Shown: positions 55,886 through 64,000 of the stretch, piece by piece
Numbering within the stretch: the stretch's first letter is position 1
Layout of the letters: every line of letters starts with the position of its first letter
Assembly (NCBI RefSeq): GCF_006483455.1
Contig: NZ_PPPU01000013.1
Span: 62,001-126,000, forward strand
Length of the DNA stretch: 64,000 nucleotides
Reading direction: 5' to 3'
From: Methylomonas koyamae
GTDB taxonomy: Bacteria; Pseudomonadota; Gammaproteobacteria; Methylococcales; Methylomonadaceae
Notes under the pieces: model-generated
Told to the model about the DNA's origin: nothing
The model's database searches: none
Seen by the model: only the letters and a program-made list of their open reading frames with translations
Program-made: the position numbers and the translations under genes

Positions 55886-56587
55886 ATGTCGAGGATCGCG
55901 ATTAGCGCCCGACAATTGGTGAAAACCTTCGGCGAGGGCGATGCCAAAACGTATGCAGTCCGGGGCGTCGATTTTGATACCTGTTTTGGCGAGATTTTTT
56001 TTCTGGTTGGCCCGTCGGGAAGCGGCAAAACCACTTTGTTGAGCATGATTTCCGGCATTCTGAAACCCGATAGCGGTAGCGTCTCGATCGACAACACCGA
56101 GATCTGGAATCTGGAAAAAGACCACTTGGCGGACTTTCGCCTGAATCGCATCGGTTTCGTATTTCAGGATTATCACCTGTTTCCACGCCTGACCACCGTG
56201 GAAAACGTTGCCATTCCGTTGATTCTGAAACGGTGGGATTGGGATCAAGCCATCGCCGAAGCAATGGCTTATCTGGAGGTCGTCGGCCTCAAATCGCGCG
56301 CCGATCTACCGCCGTTCAAACTCAGTGGTGGCGAGCAACAACGGGTCGCTATCGCTCGCGCCATGGTCAGCCAGCCGGATCTTCTGATCTTCGACGAACC
56401 GACCGCATCGCTGGATGGCGATTCCGGCCGAAAAATCATGGCTTTTATCAAGAGTCAGATCGTCAGCGACCAACGCTGTATTTTAGTGGTGACGCACGAC
56501 AACCGGATTTTCGAGTACGCGGATCGCATCATGCAAATGGAAGACGGCCGGGTTACTGCCATTGATGCCAATGGGGCTCTCAGATGA
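55886..56587 (+). CDS. devA: ABC transporter ATPase, DevA/LolD type
   Basis: A 233-residue ABC ATPase with Walker A GPSGSGKTT, signature LSGGEQQRVAIARAM, Walker B LLIFDEPTASLDG and H-loop VVTHDNRIF. It powers the permease encoded just upstream, one base away. The substrate is probably a lipid, glycolipid or peptide moved to the outer membrane. Confidence 0.92.
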   Translation: MSRIAISARQLVKTFGEGDAKTYAVRGVDFDTCFGEIFFLVGPSGSGKTTLLSMISGILKPDSGSVSIDNTEIWNLEKDHLADFRLNRIGFVFQDYHLFPRLTTVENVAIPLILKRWDWDQAIAEAMAYLEVVGLKSRADLPPFKLSGGEQQRVAIARAMVSQPDLLIFDEPTASLDGDSGRKIMAFIKSQIVSDQRCILVVTHDNRIFEYADRIMQMEDGRVTAIDANGALR

Positions 56588-57672
56588 ACAATAAAATAAT
56601 CTTTATCCTCTCTGCCATCGGCGTTTCGGTAGGCCTGGCCAGCGCTTATTGGTATGGCAGCGAGAAGAAAACGCCGCCGCCGGTGTTCAATCCGGCGCCA
56701 AATCCTTATGCCAAGGGCATTTACGCCAACGGTATCGTCGAAAGTTTTCAACTCAACGGCGAAAACGTCAGCCTCTATCCCGAGGTTAACGGCGTCGTTA
56801 GCCAGATTCTGGTCAGCGAAGGGCAATCCGTGAACAAAGGCGATCCCTTGCTGATCTTGAACGATGCCGTGCAAAAAGCCACCACCGAACAACTCAAGGC
56901 GCAGGCCGACGCCGCCCTCGTGGTGCTGGAAGAACTCAAGGCCCAACCGCGCAAGGAAGTTCTGGCCGTGACCAAGGCGCAAATGCAGGCCGCCGAGGCT
57001 GGTTTGAACAGCGCCAGGGTGCAAATGGAAAAACAGCAAAAGTCTTTCGATTTGAACCCGCAATCGGTCAGCCGCGATGTACTTGATAACGCCATCAACG
57101 CCGCCAAGGTGGCGCAAGCCAACTTCGACGTGGCGCGCAACCAGTACGAACTGACCAAGGCCGGCGCCTGGATGTACGACATTGAAAATCAGGACCAGCA
57201 ACACCAAACCCTGTATCAATCCTATCTGGCCGCCAATGCCTTGCTGGCCAAATACACCATCAAAGCTCCCACCGACGGCGTGGTGCTATCGATCAAGGCA
57301 GCGGTCGGCAGTTACGTCTCGCCGCAAGGGATTTACGGGGCTTACACCCAGGACTCGAATAATCCGGTATTGATCATGGGTGCGACGCAAAATCAGCTGG
57401 CGGTCCGTTGCTATATCGACGAAATTTTGATTCCCAAATTGCCCAGCCCGGAACGCATGACCGCGAAAATGTTCATTCGCGGCACCAATACCAGCATTCC
57501 GCTGGAGTTCGTCCGGATTCAGCCCTACGTTTCGCCGAAAGTCCAGTTGTCGGACCAGCGCAGTGAACGGGTCGATGTGAGGGTGTTGCCGGTGATCTTC
57601 CGCTTCGACAAAAGCCCTGACATGGCGGTTTACCCGGGGCAACTGGTCGATGTCTATGTGGGGGAAAAATGA
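56584..57672 (+). CDS. devB: Periplasmic adaptor, HlyD/DevB type
   Basis: A 362-residue membrane-fusion protein with an N-terminal membrane anchor, a biotinyl-lipoyl-like part (EGQSVNKGDPLLILNDAVQK), a long helical hairpin (about residues 90-200) and a beta-barrel domain. It overlaps the ATPase stop by four bases. It links the permease to the outer-membrane factor encoded next. Confidence 0.85.
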   Translation: MNNKIIFILSAIGVSVGLASAYWYGSEKKTPPPVFNPAPNPYAKGIYANGIVESFQLNGENVSLYPEVNGVVSQILVSEGQSVNKGDPLLILNDAVQKATTEQLKAQADAALVVLEELKAQPRKEVLAVTKAQMQAAEAGLNSARVQMEKQQKSFDLNPQSVSRDVLDNAINAAKVAQANFDVARNQYELTKAGAWMYDIENQDQQHQTLYQSYLAANALLAKYTIKAPTDGVVLSIKAAVGSYVSPQGIYGAYTQDSNNPVLIMGATQNQLAVRCYIDEILIPKLPSPERMTAKMFIRGTNTSIPLEFVRIQPYVSPKVQLSDQRSERVDVRVLPVIFRFDKSPDMAVYPGQLVDVYVGEK

Positions 57673-59195
57673 AGGCTCGCTACGGCTTGCCCCTGTTGTT
57701 GCTAATTGGCGGTTGCATGTTGGGGCCGGATTTCGAACGGCCGCAGCCGCCTGACGTTGCCGGTTATCTGGCCGGTGAGAATCCGGCGAGCACGATTGCC
57801 GCCGGCGGCGTGGCGCAACGATTTGAGCTGGGTAGCGGGTTAGCCGGCGATTGGTGGCAATTGTTCAAGTCTGCGAAACTCGACGGCATTGTCGAAGCGG
57901 CGATTGCCAATAATCTCAGTTTGCAGGCCGCGGAAGCCAATTTACGCCAAAGTCAGGCAACGTTGCAGGCCGGACACGGCATCTTCTATCCGCAACTGGA
58001 CGCCAGCTTTTCTCCCAGTCGGCAAAAGTTTTCGTCGGCACGATTTGGCGGCTCACAGCCGGGAACTATCTTCAACCTGTTCACCATTTCCTCGACGGTC
58101 AGTTATACGCTGGACGTATTTGGCGGCGAGCGCCGCAGTGTGGAAAGTCTGGAGGCGCAGAAGGAGTTACAACGCTATACCGCGCTGGCGACCTATCTGA
58201 GCCTGACCGGCAATATCGTCAACACGGTGATTGCCAGCGCTGCTTATCAGGCCGAAATCGAAGCCACCCAACAACTCATCGAGTTGTTGCACAAGCAAAT
58301 CGCCGTCGCCGAAGCCCAAGTCAGCGCTGGCATCAGCCCCTATCTGAATCTGTTGAGTCTACGTACCCAATTGGCCAGCGTTGAAGCGAGTTTGGCGCCG
58401 CTAAAGCAAAAGCGCAGTCAAACTGAGCATTTGCAAGCCAGTCTTTCCGGTGTGCCGCCAGGCAATTGGAACGCACCGGATATCAAACTGGAAGACTTGA
58501 CGTTGCCTGCCGACATTCCACTTAGTTTGCCTTCGGAACTGGTACGGCAACGTCCGGACATTTTGTCCGCCGAAGCGCAACTACACAGCGACAGTGCCAA
58601 AATCGGCGTTGCGACGGCGTCGTTGTTTCCGACCATCAGTCTCAGCGGTTCCTATGGCTACAATAATCATTCGCTGGCGGAATTATTTATCAGCAACGGC
58701 AACATGTGGGCGATGGCCGCCAACTTTGCACAACCCTTGTTCCACGGCGGCACGCTGTGGTTCAACCGCAAGGCCGCCATCGAGGCCTATCAGGGGGCGC
58801 TGGCCAACTACAAGCAGACCATCATTACTGCCTTCGCGCAAGTGGCAGATGTCTTGAATGCCTTGCAACACGACGCTGAAACACAGGTCGCGCAAGCTGA
58901 AGCGGTCAGCAACGCCGAAGCCTTGATGCGCCTGATCGACGCCAATTACCAGGCCGGTTTGGTCAATTATCTGCAAGTGCTTACCGTGAATAGCCAATAC
59001 CAACAAGCCAGGATTGCCTATCTGCAAAGTTTGGGGCAACGCCTGCAGGATACCGTGGCGTTGTTTTTGGCTCTGGGCGGCGGTTGGCAGCATGGTGCAA
59101 TTCATATTCAGGATATGGAAACGGATCAGGCAATACTTGAGGATCGTGCGATGAACACTCAAACCGCCAAACCTTTGGAGAACGGTCATGAATAA
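57669..59195 (+). CDS. NodT-type outer-membrane factor
   Basis: A 508-residue lipoprotein of the TolC/NodT family with lipobox LIGGC, NNLSLQAAEANLRQSQATLQ and SLPSELVRQRPDILSAEAQL, the typical repeat signatures. It overlaps the adaptor gene by four bases. A decayed partial copy of it lies at 38618-38842. Confidence 0.9.
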   Translation: MKARYGLPLLLLIGGCMLGPDFERPQPPDVAGYLAGENPASTIAAGGVAQRFELGSGLAGDWWQLFKSAKLDGIVEAAIANNLSLQAAEANLRQSQATLQAGHGIFYPQLDASFSPSRQKFSSARFGGSQPGTIFNLFTISSTVSYTLDVFGGERRSVESLEAQKELQRYTALATYLSLTGNIVNTVIASAAYQAEIEATQQLIELLHKQIAVAEAQVSAGISPYLNLLSLRTQLASVEASLAPLKQKRSQTEHLQASLSGVPPGNWNAPDIKLEDLTLPADIPLSLPSELVRQRPDILSAEAQLHSDSAKIGVATASLFPTISLSGSYGYNNHSLAELFISNGNMWAMAANFAQPLFHGGTLWFNRKAAIEAYQGALANYKQTIITAFAQVADVLNALQHDAETQVAQAEAVSNAEALMRLIDANYQAGLVNYLQVLTVNSQYQQARIAYLQSLGQRLQDTVALFLALGGGWQHGAIHIQDMETDQAILEDRAMNTQTAKPLENGHE

Positions 59196-60126
59196 AATTT
59201 TCAACAAAATCCCGGTTGTAATGTTGGTGCTGACAGTCTGCATGAGTACCGTTAACGCTGACGCCAGCATCAAGCCTGGAGCAACAGCGTCACCGGTCGA
59301 TAGATTGTCGACCGCTATCAAGCATAAAACCATCCAGGAAAAAACGCCGCCGATCGCGCCTGAAGCCTTAGAAATAAAGACTTACATAGAAAAGGCCATC
59401 ATTGCTTTGAATAATCAAACCCCGGAAAACGCCAGTTCTATTTTGCGGGCGGTCAGCAGCAAACTCGAAGCGATCAAAACCAAAAATCCAGACCTGGCTT
59501 TGTTGCCGGTTCGTGTTGACGTCAAGGTGCTGGATTTCGATGGTTCCAGCGCGGAAATCAAACAGACCATCAATAGAGTGGAAAACTTGCTTAAACAAAA
59601 CCGGCTGCAAGATGCCAGACGATTCATGGCGGTTATGGCGAGCGAAATTCGCGTTGATACCCTCAGCATTCCACTGGATAGCTTTGCCGCCGAGGTTAAA
59701 CAGGTTTTACCGTTGATCGAATCCGGAAAAATCGATCAGGCCGCGGCTGATCTCAATCAGGCGCTGGATACTTTGGTAGTTTCGACCGAGGTGATTCCGT
59801 TGCCACTGCTGCGGGCCGAGGAGTTATTGACCGTTGCCGCCCAACTGGAACACAGGGATGATTTAACAAAAGAAATGAACCGGGAACAGATAGAACAATT
59901 CACCGATGCCGCGAAAAACCAATTGGAACTGGCTCAGCTGTTGGGTTACGGCGACAAGGATAACTACAAAGCGCTTTATAAAGAAATTGATTCGATTCGT
60001 AAGGTATTATTTTCAGAGAAATCAGCGGCGGCCTGGCAAACAATGAAGGATACCTTCGCGGATTTGAAGTATGAATTAAAAGATCTATACCAGACCGAGG
60101 TGCATTCCGGGCTGACCAGGAAATAA
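59188..60126 (+). CDS. YfdX family protein
   Basis: A 312-residue secreted protein with a signal peptide (LTVCMSTVNA). The segments NNQTPENASSILRAVSSKLE and LPVRVDVKVLDFDG and the helical rest resemble YfdX, a stress-related periplasmic family of uncertain biochemistry. Its start overlaps the outer-membrane factor gene by eight bases, which ties it to the export operon. Confidence 0.8.
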   Translation: MNKIFNKIPVVMLVLTVCMSTVNADASIKPGATASPVDRLSTAIKHKTIQEKTPPIAPEALEIKTYIEKAIIALNNQTPENASSILRAVSSKLEAIKTKNPDLALLPVRVDVKVLDFDGSSAEIKQTINRVENLLKQNRLQDARRFMAVMASEIRVDTLSIPLDSFAAEVKQVLPLIESGKIDQAAADLNQALDTLVVSTEVIPLPLLRAEELLTVAAQLEHRDDLTKEMNREQIEQFTDAAKNQLELAQLLGYGDKDNYKALYKEIDSIRKVLFSEKSAAAWQTMKDTFADLKYELKDLYQTEVHSGLTRK

Positions 60127-60238
60127 AGACCGATCGAATCCAAATCATTCCAATCAAAGAATTTAAAAAATCATTCATAGATTGAATGTCGCATTGGTTT
60201 ATTAGATGCCACAAAATCAACTCTAGGGAGTTCCGATC

Positions 60239-60457
60239 ATGAAATCACCGATCGCCATGTTTTTTTCGGCTTTTATTTTATCGGGCTGCGTCGTGGCGCC
60301 ACCTCCTGTCGTGCAAGTGGCGCCAGTTCCCGCTGGAGTGACTTACATCGGGCCGAACTATCCATTACCGGGGCCGGGTTATGCCTGGCAATACCATCCG
60401 CAGAATGGTTGGGGCTGGTTCCATCCCCGTTTTGGGTGGCATCGTGGCTGGAGATGA
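60239..60457 (+). CDS. Small Pro/Trp-rich lipoprotein
   Basis: A 72-residue protein with lipobox LSGC and a Pro/Val-rich part, ending in HPQNGWGWFHPRFGWHRGW. Similar tails occur in small envelope proteins. GGGAG precedes the start. Confidence 0.65.
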   Translation: MKSPIAMFFSAFILSGCVVAPPPVVQVAPVPAGVTYIGPNYPLPGPGYAWQYHPQNGWGWFHPRFGWHRGWR

Positions 60458-60495
60458 TTGTTTGCATTCTTTCATTCAAATGGGGATCAGAAGTT

Positions 60496-60681
60496 ATGCA
60501 TATCAATGATTTACGCATTTCCACGCGTCGTAGTGGACAAAGTCGTCGTGTTGCGGACTGGAGGATAACCACTTGTCCGTTTGGATCGCTTGAATGGCAG
60601 GAAAATATCAAAAGGGAACCTCTAAAAATTCAAATTTCCGACTTTTCCGCAGATGTAAGTCATTGGAATTACTTGAAATGA
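60496..60681 (+). CDS. Small basic protein
   Basis: A 61-residue frame starting MHINDLRISTRRSGQSRRV. It is probably cytoplasmic and basic in its first half. The ribosome site is weak (GGATCAGAAG) and no family is recognised; a longer start overlaps the previous gene. Confidence 0.35.
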   Translation: MHINDLRISTRRSGQSRRVADWRITTCPFGSLEWQENIKREPLKIQISDFSADVSHWNYLK

Positions 60682-60715
60682 TTCTTTGAAAAATCAATTT
60701 TTAGATGTCCCCAAA

Positions 60716-60907
60716 ATGCATTATCTGGCTTGGTCAGCATCGGATCGCCGGCAGACGGATAGGCGAGATCACGATAGGCGCGAATTTGACCGGCGTCAGC
60801 AACAGACGATCGAACATACTTACGCTCAAAGCAAACATCCAAAACTGGTGCTGACTCGAGAAGAAAAAATGCTGATCGAAGACCTGTTTCTTTGCGACTT
60901 CGAATAA
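60716..60907 (+). CDS. Small Arg/Asp-rich protein
   Basis: A 63-residue frame starting MHYLAWSASDRRQTDRRDHD, with a DRR repeat followed by LTREEKMLIEDLFLCDFE. DRR-rich starts are seen in some small cyclic di-GMP-related or PilZ-adjacent proteins, but no domain is evident. A start at TTG 60686 is possible. Confidence 0.45.
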   Translation: MHYLAWSASDRRQTDRRDHDRREFDRRQQQTIEHTYAQSKHPKLVLTREEKMLIEDLFLCDFE

Positions 60908-61053
60908 CCGATTTATTATCCAGTTGGTTTGCAGTAAGGACAAAATATCTATGAAAACCGGTTTATTCCTGTTGAGTTGCAAGCGTATCGATAAGACGGA
61001 GTCACCCAGGCTTTTTCAGTCTAGGATTTCTTAACTTTCACTAAAAATCGGCT

Positions 61054-62067
61054 ATGCAATTTAGTTTTGTTATTTGGTTTTGCATGTTGCTCTCAATGTC
61101 CCGGGCATGGGCACAGGAGCAGCCATTGGAAGTCGGCCGGGGCGAGCGCTTGTTAGTGCTCGCCCCGCATCCAGACGACGAGGCGTTGAGCTCGGCCGGA
61201 TTGATTCAGCGGGTATTTGCCAATGGCGGTTCGATTCGAGTCGCGGTTGTTACCTCAGGCGATGCTTACGTCGATGCGGTGAAAATGGACACCGGCAAAA
61301 AGAAGTTGTCGCCGGGGGATTATCTGGCGTTTGGCGAAAAGCGCTTGGAGGAGTCGCGTCGGGCGGCGCAAATTTTGGGCAAAGGTTTCCTTCACCTGGA
61401 TCTACTGGGTTTTTCTGACGGTGCCCTTTACGACTCATTGGTTTCGCACTGGCGACGCACTAGCCCTTTTCGCTCGAATTTTACTGGCTTTGATCACGTA
61501 CCCTATCGCGACAGTACAGACTGGGGTTATGCCCAAGATGGTAAGGACTTGCTGAATGAACTGGTCGCAATATTGAAAGAAACTCAACCGACGATCATCA
61601 GTTTTCCGGATGTAATGGAAGACGACTCCGATCATGCCGGCTTGGGGATGTTTGCTTTATTGGCCGTACATGAATGGTTGGAACAATCACCCACCGTGCG
61701 AATCCATCCCAAATTGTTGGCTTATTTGGTGCATTGGCCGCATTGGCCCAAAGGTTCGGACTGGGGAATCGCTCAAGACTGGACTAACGAGCCGATGCAT
61801 CTGCCGGAAAACTTGCCGCTGCGGGGACACAAAAGGGTTTGTCTCGGCTTAACCAAACGGGAAATTGGCGTCAAGCACGATGCCATTGCGCAATACGCCA
61901 CTCAACAGCGCATCATGGCGGATTTTCTGTCGTCGTTCGTGCGCAGCAGTGAGTGCTTTACTCAGCTGGCGCCTAATAACACCAATCGGATAGAGGCCGT
62001 GGTTGAACATTGGCAGCATGCCCGCAAAGTGTTTAACAACCACCCGTTGGACCGGCGCAAAATTTAG
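61054..62067 (+). CDS. PIG-L family deacetylase
   Basis: A 337-residue protein with a signal peptide (LLSMSRAWA) and the PIG-L/LmbE motif HPDDE (residues 39-43), which holds the zinc ligands and catalytic Asp, plus a later DDSDHAGLGMFA with the third ligand. It probably removes an N-acetyl group from a sugar in the periplasm. The acyltransferase gene follows it directly, suggesting a common pathway in envelope polysaccharide modification. Confidence 0.82.
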   Translation: MQFSFVIWFCMLLSMSRAWAQEQPLEVGRGERLLVLAPHPDDEALSSAGLIQRVFANGGSIRVAVVTSGDAYVDAVKMDTGKKKLSPGDYLAFGEKRLEESRRAAQILGKGFLHLDLLGFSDGALYDSLVSHWRRTSPFRSNFTGFDHVPYRDSTDWGYAQDGKDLLNELVAILKETQPTIISFPDVMEDDSDHAGLGMFALLAVHEWLEQSPTVRIHPKLLAYLVHWPHWPKGSDWGIAQDWTNEPMHLPENLPLRGHKRVCLGLTKREIGVKHDAIAQYATQQRIMADFLSSFVRSSECFTQLAPNNTNRIEAVVEHWQHARKVFNNHPLDRRKI

Positions 62068-62092
62068 ATTTTGGATCTCAGAGCTGATTGCC

Positions 62093-63232
62093 GTGACTCA
62101 CAAACATCATGTCGCTTATTTAGACAGCATGCGCGGATTGGCCGCAATGGCCGTCATCAGTGAACATTACGTGATTGCGTATGGTCTGCCGTGCCAGGCA
62201 CAACGTTGTCAGCAAATTTTAGACACGCCTCCCTTCAACTTTTGGTGGGATGGTGGCGCAGCGGTATCGATGTTTTTTGTGTTGAGCGGCATGGTGTTGT
62301 CTTTGAAATACTTTCGTTCAGGCCTTCACCCCGATTTGACGCATTTCAATTTGCTGAATTACATCTTGGCGCGCCTTTCTCGACTTTGGCCGCCTTACTT
62401 GGCGGTGTTGGCGCTTAGCGGGTTGCTCTATCTCAAAGCGAGCGATATTCCGTTTGATTCGATAATACTGCCCGCGAACGCATGGTTAACCGAGATGTGG
62501 AGGGCCAATCCATTGACCCCACAACAAATGATTAGCGAAGCGATGTTGTTAAAAATGCCGGATAACATCATCTTGTTGCCTCAGGCTTGGACTTTGACTA
62601 TTGAGTTAGTGTTATCCTTGCTGCTGCCATTGGGCTTGCTTTTAGCCGAGCGGGGTATTGTATGGTTACTGTTTTTCTCTGGATTAGCAGTAACCTTGCT
62701 GGGCGTATCGCCCTTTCTGTGGCATTTTCTGATTGGTCTAATGATTGCTAAACACTATACCGCGCTTACAGGCTATTTGGGCATGAAACGCTGGCGACGC
62801 TGGTTGGTTTTACTGATAGCGATCGTTTTTTATACATCAGGTGGGCTATTCCAACATTTGGACATCAGGGAAAGCATTGTCTGGGCAAGCTCAGGGTTTG
62901 GGGCTGCGTTGATCCTTTTATTTGCGTCAAGCTCCGAAAACACGCAAGCAGTTCTAACACATCCCATCCTTAGGCAGATTGGCAGGGTGTCATACAGCGC
63001 CTATTTGATTCACATGCTGATCTTGCTATGTGTTACTCCGCGAATCTTGCATTGGTTGGAGCCAATACTGGTTGGCCATTTGGCATTATGGTTGGGCGGT
63101 TATCTGATGTCTGTGATAGTGATTCTGGGGCTTTCGGTGATTGGATACTATTTCTTGGAAATTCCCAGCATTTCATTGGGGCGCCGTATAACCAACTTCA
63201 AGGATTGGTTGAAGACCAATACGGTTTTTTGA
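62093..63232 (+). CDS. Acyltransferase 3 family membrane protein
   Basis: A 379-residue protein from a GTG at 62093, with about ten membrane segments. It has the family signature YLDSMRGLAAMAVISEHYV, FFVLSGMVLSLKYFRSG and a later PFLWHFLIGLMIAKHY. It should O-acylate a polysaccharide or lipid. The start is uncertain, since the frame is open upstream into the PIG-L gene. A degenerate piece of it lies at 38843-39120. Confidence 0.8.
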   Translation: MTHKHHVAYLDSMRGLAAMAVISEHYVIAYGLPCQAQRCQQILDTPPFNFWWDGGAAVSMFFVLSGMVLSLKYFRSGLHPDLTHFNLLNYILARLSRLWPPYLAVLALSGLLYLKASDIPFDSIILPANAWLTEMWRANPLTPQQMISEAMLLKMPDNIILLPQAWTLTIELVLSLLLPLGLLLAERGIVWLLFFSGLAVTLLGVSPFLWHFLIGLMIAKHYTALTGYLGMKRWRRWLVLLIAIVFYTSGGLFQHLDIRESIVWASSGFGAALILLFASSSENTQAVLTHPILRQIGRVSYSAYLIHMLILLCVTPRILHWLEPILVGHLALWLGGYLMSVIVILGLSVIGYYFLEIPSISLGRRITNFKDWLKTNTVF

Positions 63233-63525
63233 TACCAATCCTTTCGGTAGTCATTTTCGGATTGGATTTTGCCTCCCTTTTAATAAAGCCAATTAACAGT
63301 TCTCGATTGACCGGTTTATGTCATCTTATGATCGTCCGGGAGCTAACTGAGTATGACTGCCGTTGGATGCGGTCGTCAAAGACTGCTTTGTAGACTCCCG
63401 TTTCAAAAATCTGGATTTGGCCGACTGGCGGCTCTGGAGAAACACGACAGGCAAAAATGGGTCGGTTTTGCTCGTTCGTTTCTGTCAGAGCAAGTTCGGC
63501 CAATTTGAGCCCTTAGGTAGGATGG
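63233..63525. other. No convincing gene
   Basis: Short frames only. It may be a decayed junction between the envelope block and the next module. Confidence 0.35.
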
Positions 63526-63825
63526 CTAAAGAACGTTCCTCACCTGCGGAAGGAAGTTGTAGAGGTCGGACTTGCGGTGTCTTTCAGCATCGAAAATATC
63601 GATGGCAGTATTCATCGGAACGATGTTTTTTAATACCAGATTAGATAAAACAGAACGCAAGGCTAAAAGTTTCACCAATCGCTCATCCTCAGGATGCGCT
63701 TTAGCTAAATTTTCGTTTTTGGTCTCCAAGGAAGGATCGAGACAAAAGTATTTTGGTTTGTCTTCAGGCCAAAGCTTTTCATCACCCTCTGCAAAGGCCA
63801 CACTGGAAAAGATCCACAGTGCCAA
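63526..63825 (-). CDS. Small secreted protein, 5' end uncertain
   Basis: A 99-residue frame from a TTG at 63825, preceded in frame by further hydrophobic codons back to a TAG at 63858-63856, so the signal peptide (LALWIFSSVAFA) may begin earlier at a non-ATG codon. The rest (LVKLLALRSVLSNLVLKNIV) is helical. Similar position to conjugation accessory genes is a guess. Confidence 0.4.
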   Translation of the reverse strand: MALWIFSSVAFAEGDEKLWPEDKPKYFCLDPSLETKNENLAKAHPEDERLVKLLALRSVLSNLVLKNIVPMNTAIDIFDAERHRKSDLYNFLPQVRNVL

Positions 63826-63855
63826 CTGTGATTGACGCCAAGATTGCGCGTTAGC

Positions 63856-64000
63856 CTAAATCGGGGCAATACAACGCCCATCATCATGCCGTGGATTATT
63901 GACCCAATCGCCAATCGGTGTCGCAACCATGTTGGAGTAGGCGGGGTCATTGAGCAACCGATAGGCATCAGCCGCATCCGCAGCTTTGTTGAGCCAGTCG
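63856..64000 (-). CDS. C-terminal part of a gene cut by the window edge
   Basis: A frame entering from the right edge ends with NMVATPIGDWVNNPRHDDGR, CIAPI and a TAG. Its start lies beyond the window. The next frame follows closely, suggesting one operon. Confidence 0.45.
   Translation of the reverse strand, partial: DWLNKAADAADAYRLLNDPAYSNMVATPIGDWVNNPRHDDGRCIAPI

Overview
The window looks like part of a large, heavily rearranged plasmid or plasmid-derived island from a gammaproteobacterium. A Methylococcales-type methanotroph is my best guess, from the PEP-CTERM-like secreted proteins, the retropepsin-like protease and the DevBCA/NodT-type exporter; that host call is inference. No rRNA, tRNA or CRISPR array was seen.

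Layout. (1) 1-13.1 kb is a GC-rich block of plasmid/ICE-type genes: a MoxR/CobS-like AAA+ ATPase, a DUF3150 protein, a CobT-like VWA protein, a DUF4942 DNA methyltransferase, RadC, a chimeric protein with a GHKL-like segment, a Uma2 nuclease and several unknowns. Almost every gene or operon start is preceded by a 60-80 nt GC-rich leader: one 5' hairpin, a second helix that covers the Shine-Dalgarno sequence, and in most copies a third pairing that would release it. This repeated RNA device is the most interesting signal in the window. (2) 13.1-20.8 kb is accessory DNA: ParDE toxin-antitoxin, a retropepsin-like protease gene split by a complete IS3-family (IS407-type) element with a GGTG target duplication, a truncated hsdM, a PEP-CTERM-like protein and a truncated IS5-family transposase. 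(3) 20.8-24.7 kb is AT-rich and holds a large secreted M23 peptidase, a second PEP-CTERM-like protein and a small helix-turn-helix protein. (4) 24.76-25.22 kb is an array of nine iteron-like repeats, one split by a 129-bp MITE. (5) 25.33-28.73 kb is bracketed by 76-bp inverted repeats and carries an antitoxin-toxin-tyrosine recombinase operon plus broken genes. (6) 30.8-38.4 kb is a replicon core: parA-parB-small gene, a divergent rep-like gene, four copies of a 16-bp palindrome (TGTCCGGTACCGGACA) and about ten widely spaced ACTACGGAG repeats, interrupted by an IS256-family element. (7) 38.5-40.2 kb is a graveyard of fragments, including pieces related to the efflux and acyltransferase genes at 57-63 kb. 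(8) 40.2-53.6 kb mixes DUF2252, a SulP transporter, a phosphoesterase, a nuclease, a GH13 enzyme, a diguanylate cyclase, a small c-type cytochrome, MITEs and IS remnants. (9) 53.7-63.3 kb is a cell-envelope block: two surface proteins, a translationally coupled ABC permease/ATPase/membrane-fusion/outer-membrane-factor/YfdX operon, small proteins, a PIG-L deacetylase and an acyltransferase.

How the parts fit: the par-rep-repeat region would give replication and segregation; the two toxin-antitoxin systems would stabilise the DNA; the 1-13 kb block is the kind of set seen on conjugative elements; the 53-63 kb block is likely cargo. At least three transposition systems (IS3, IS5-like MITEs, IS21-like ends) have reshaped the region. 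Family names rest on motifs I could read and on recall of the families; no database search was run.
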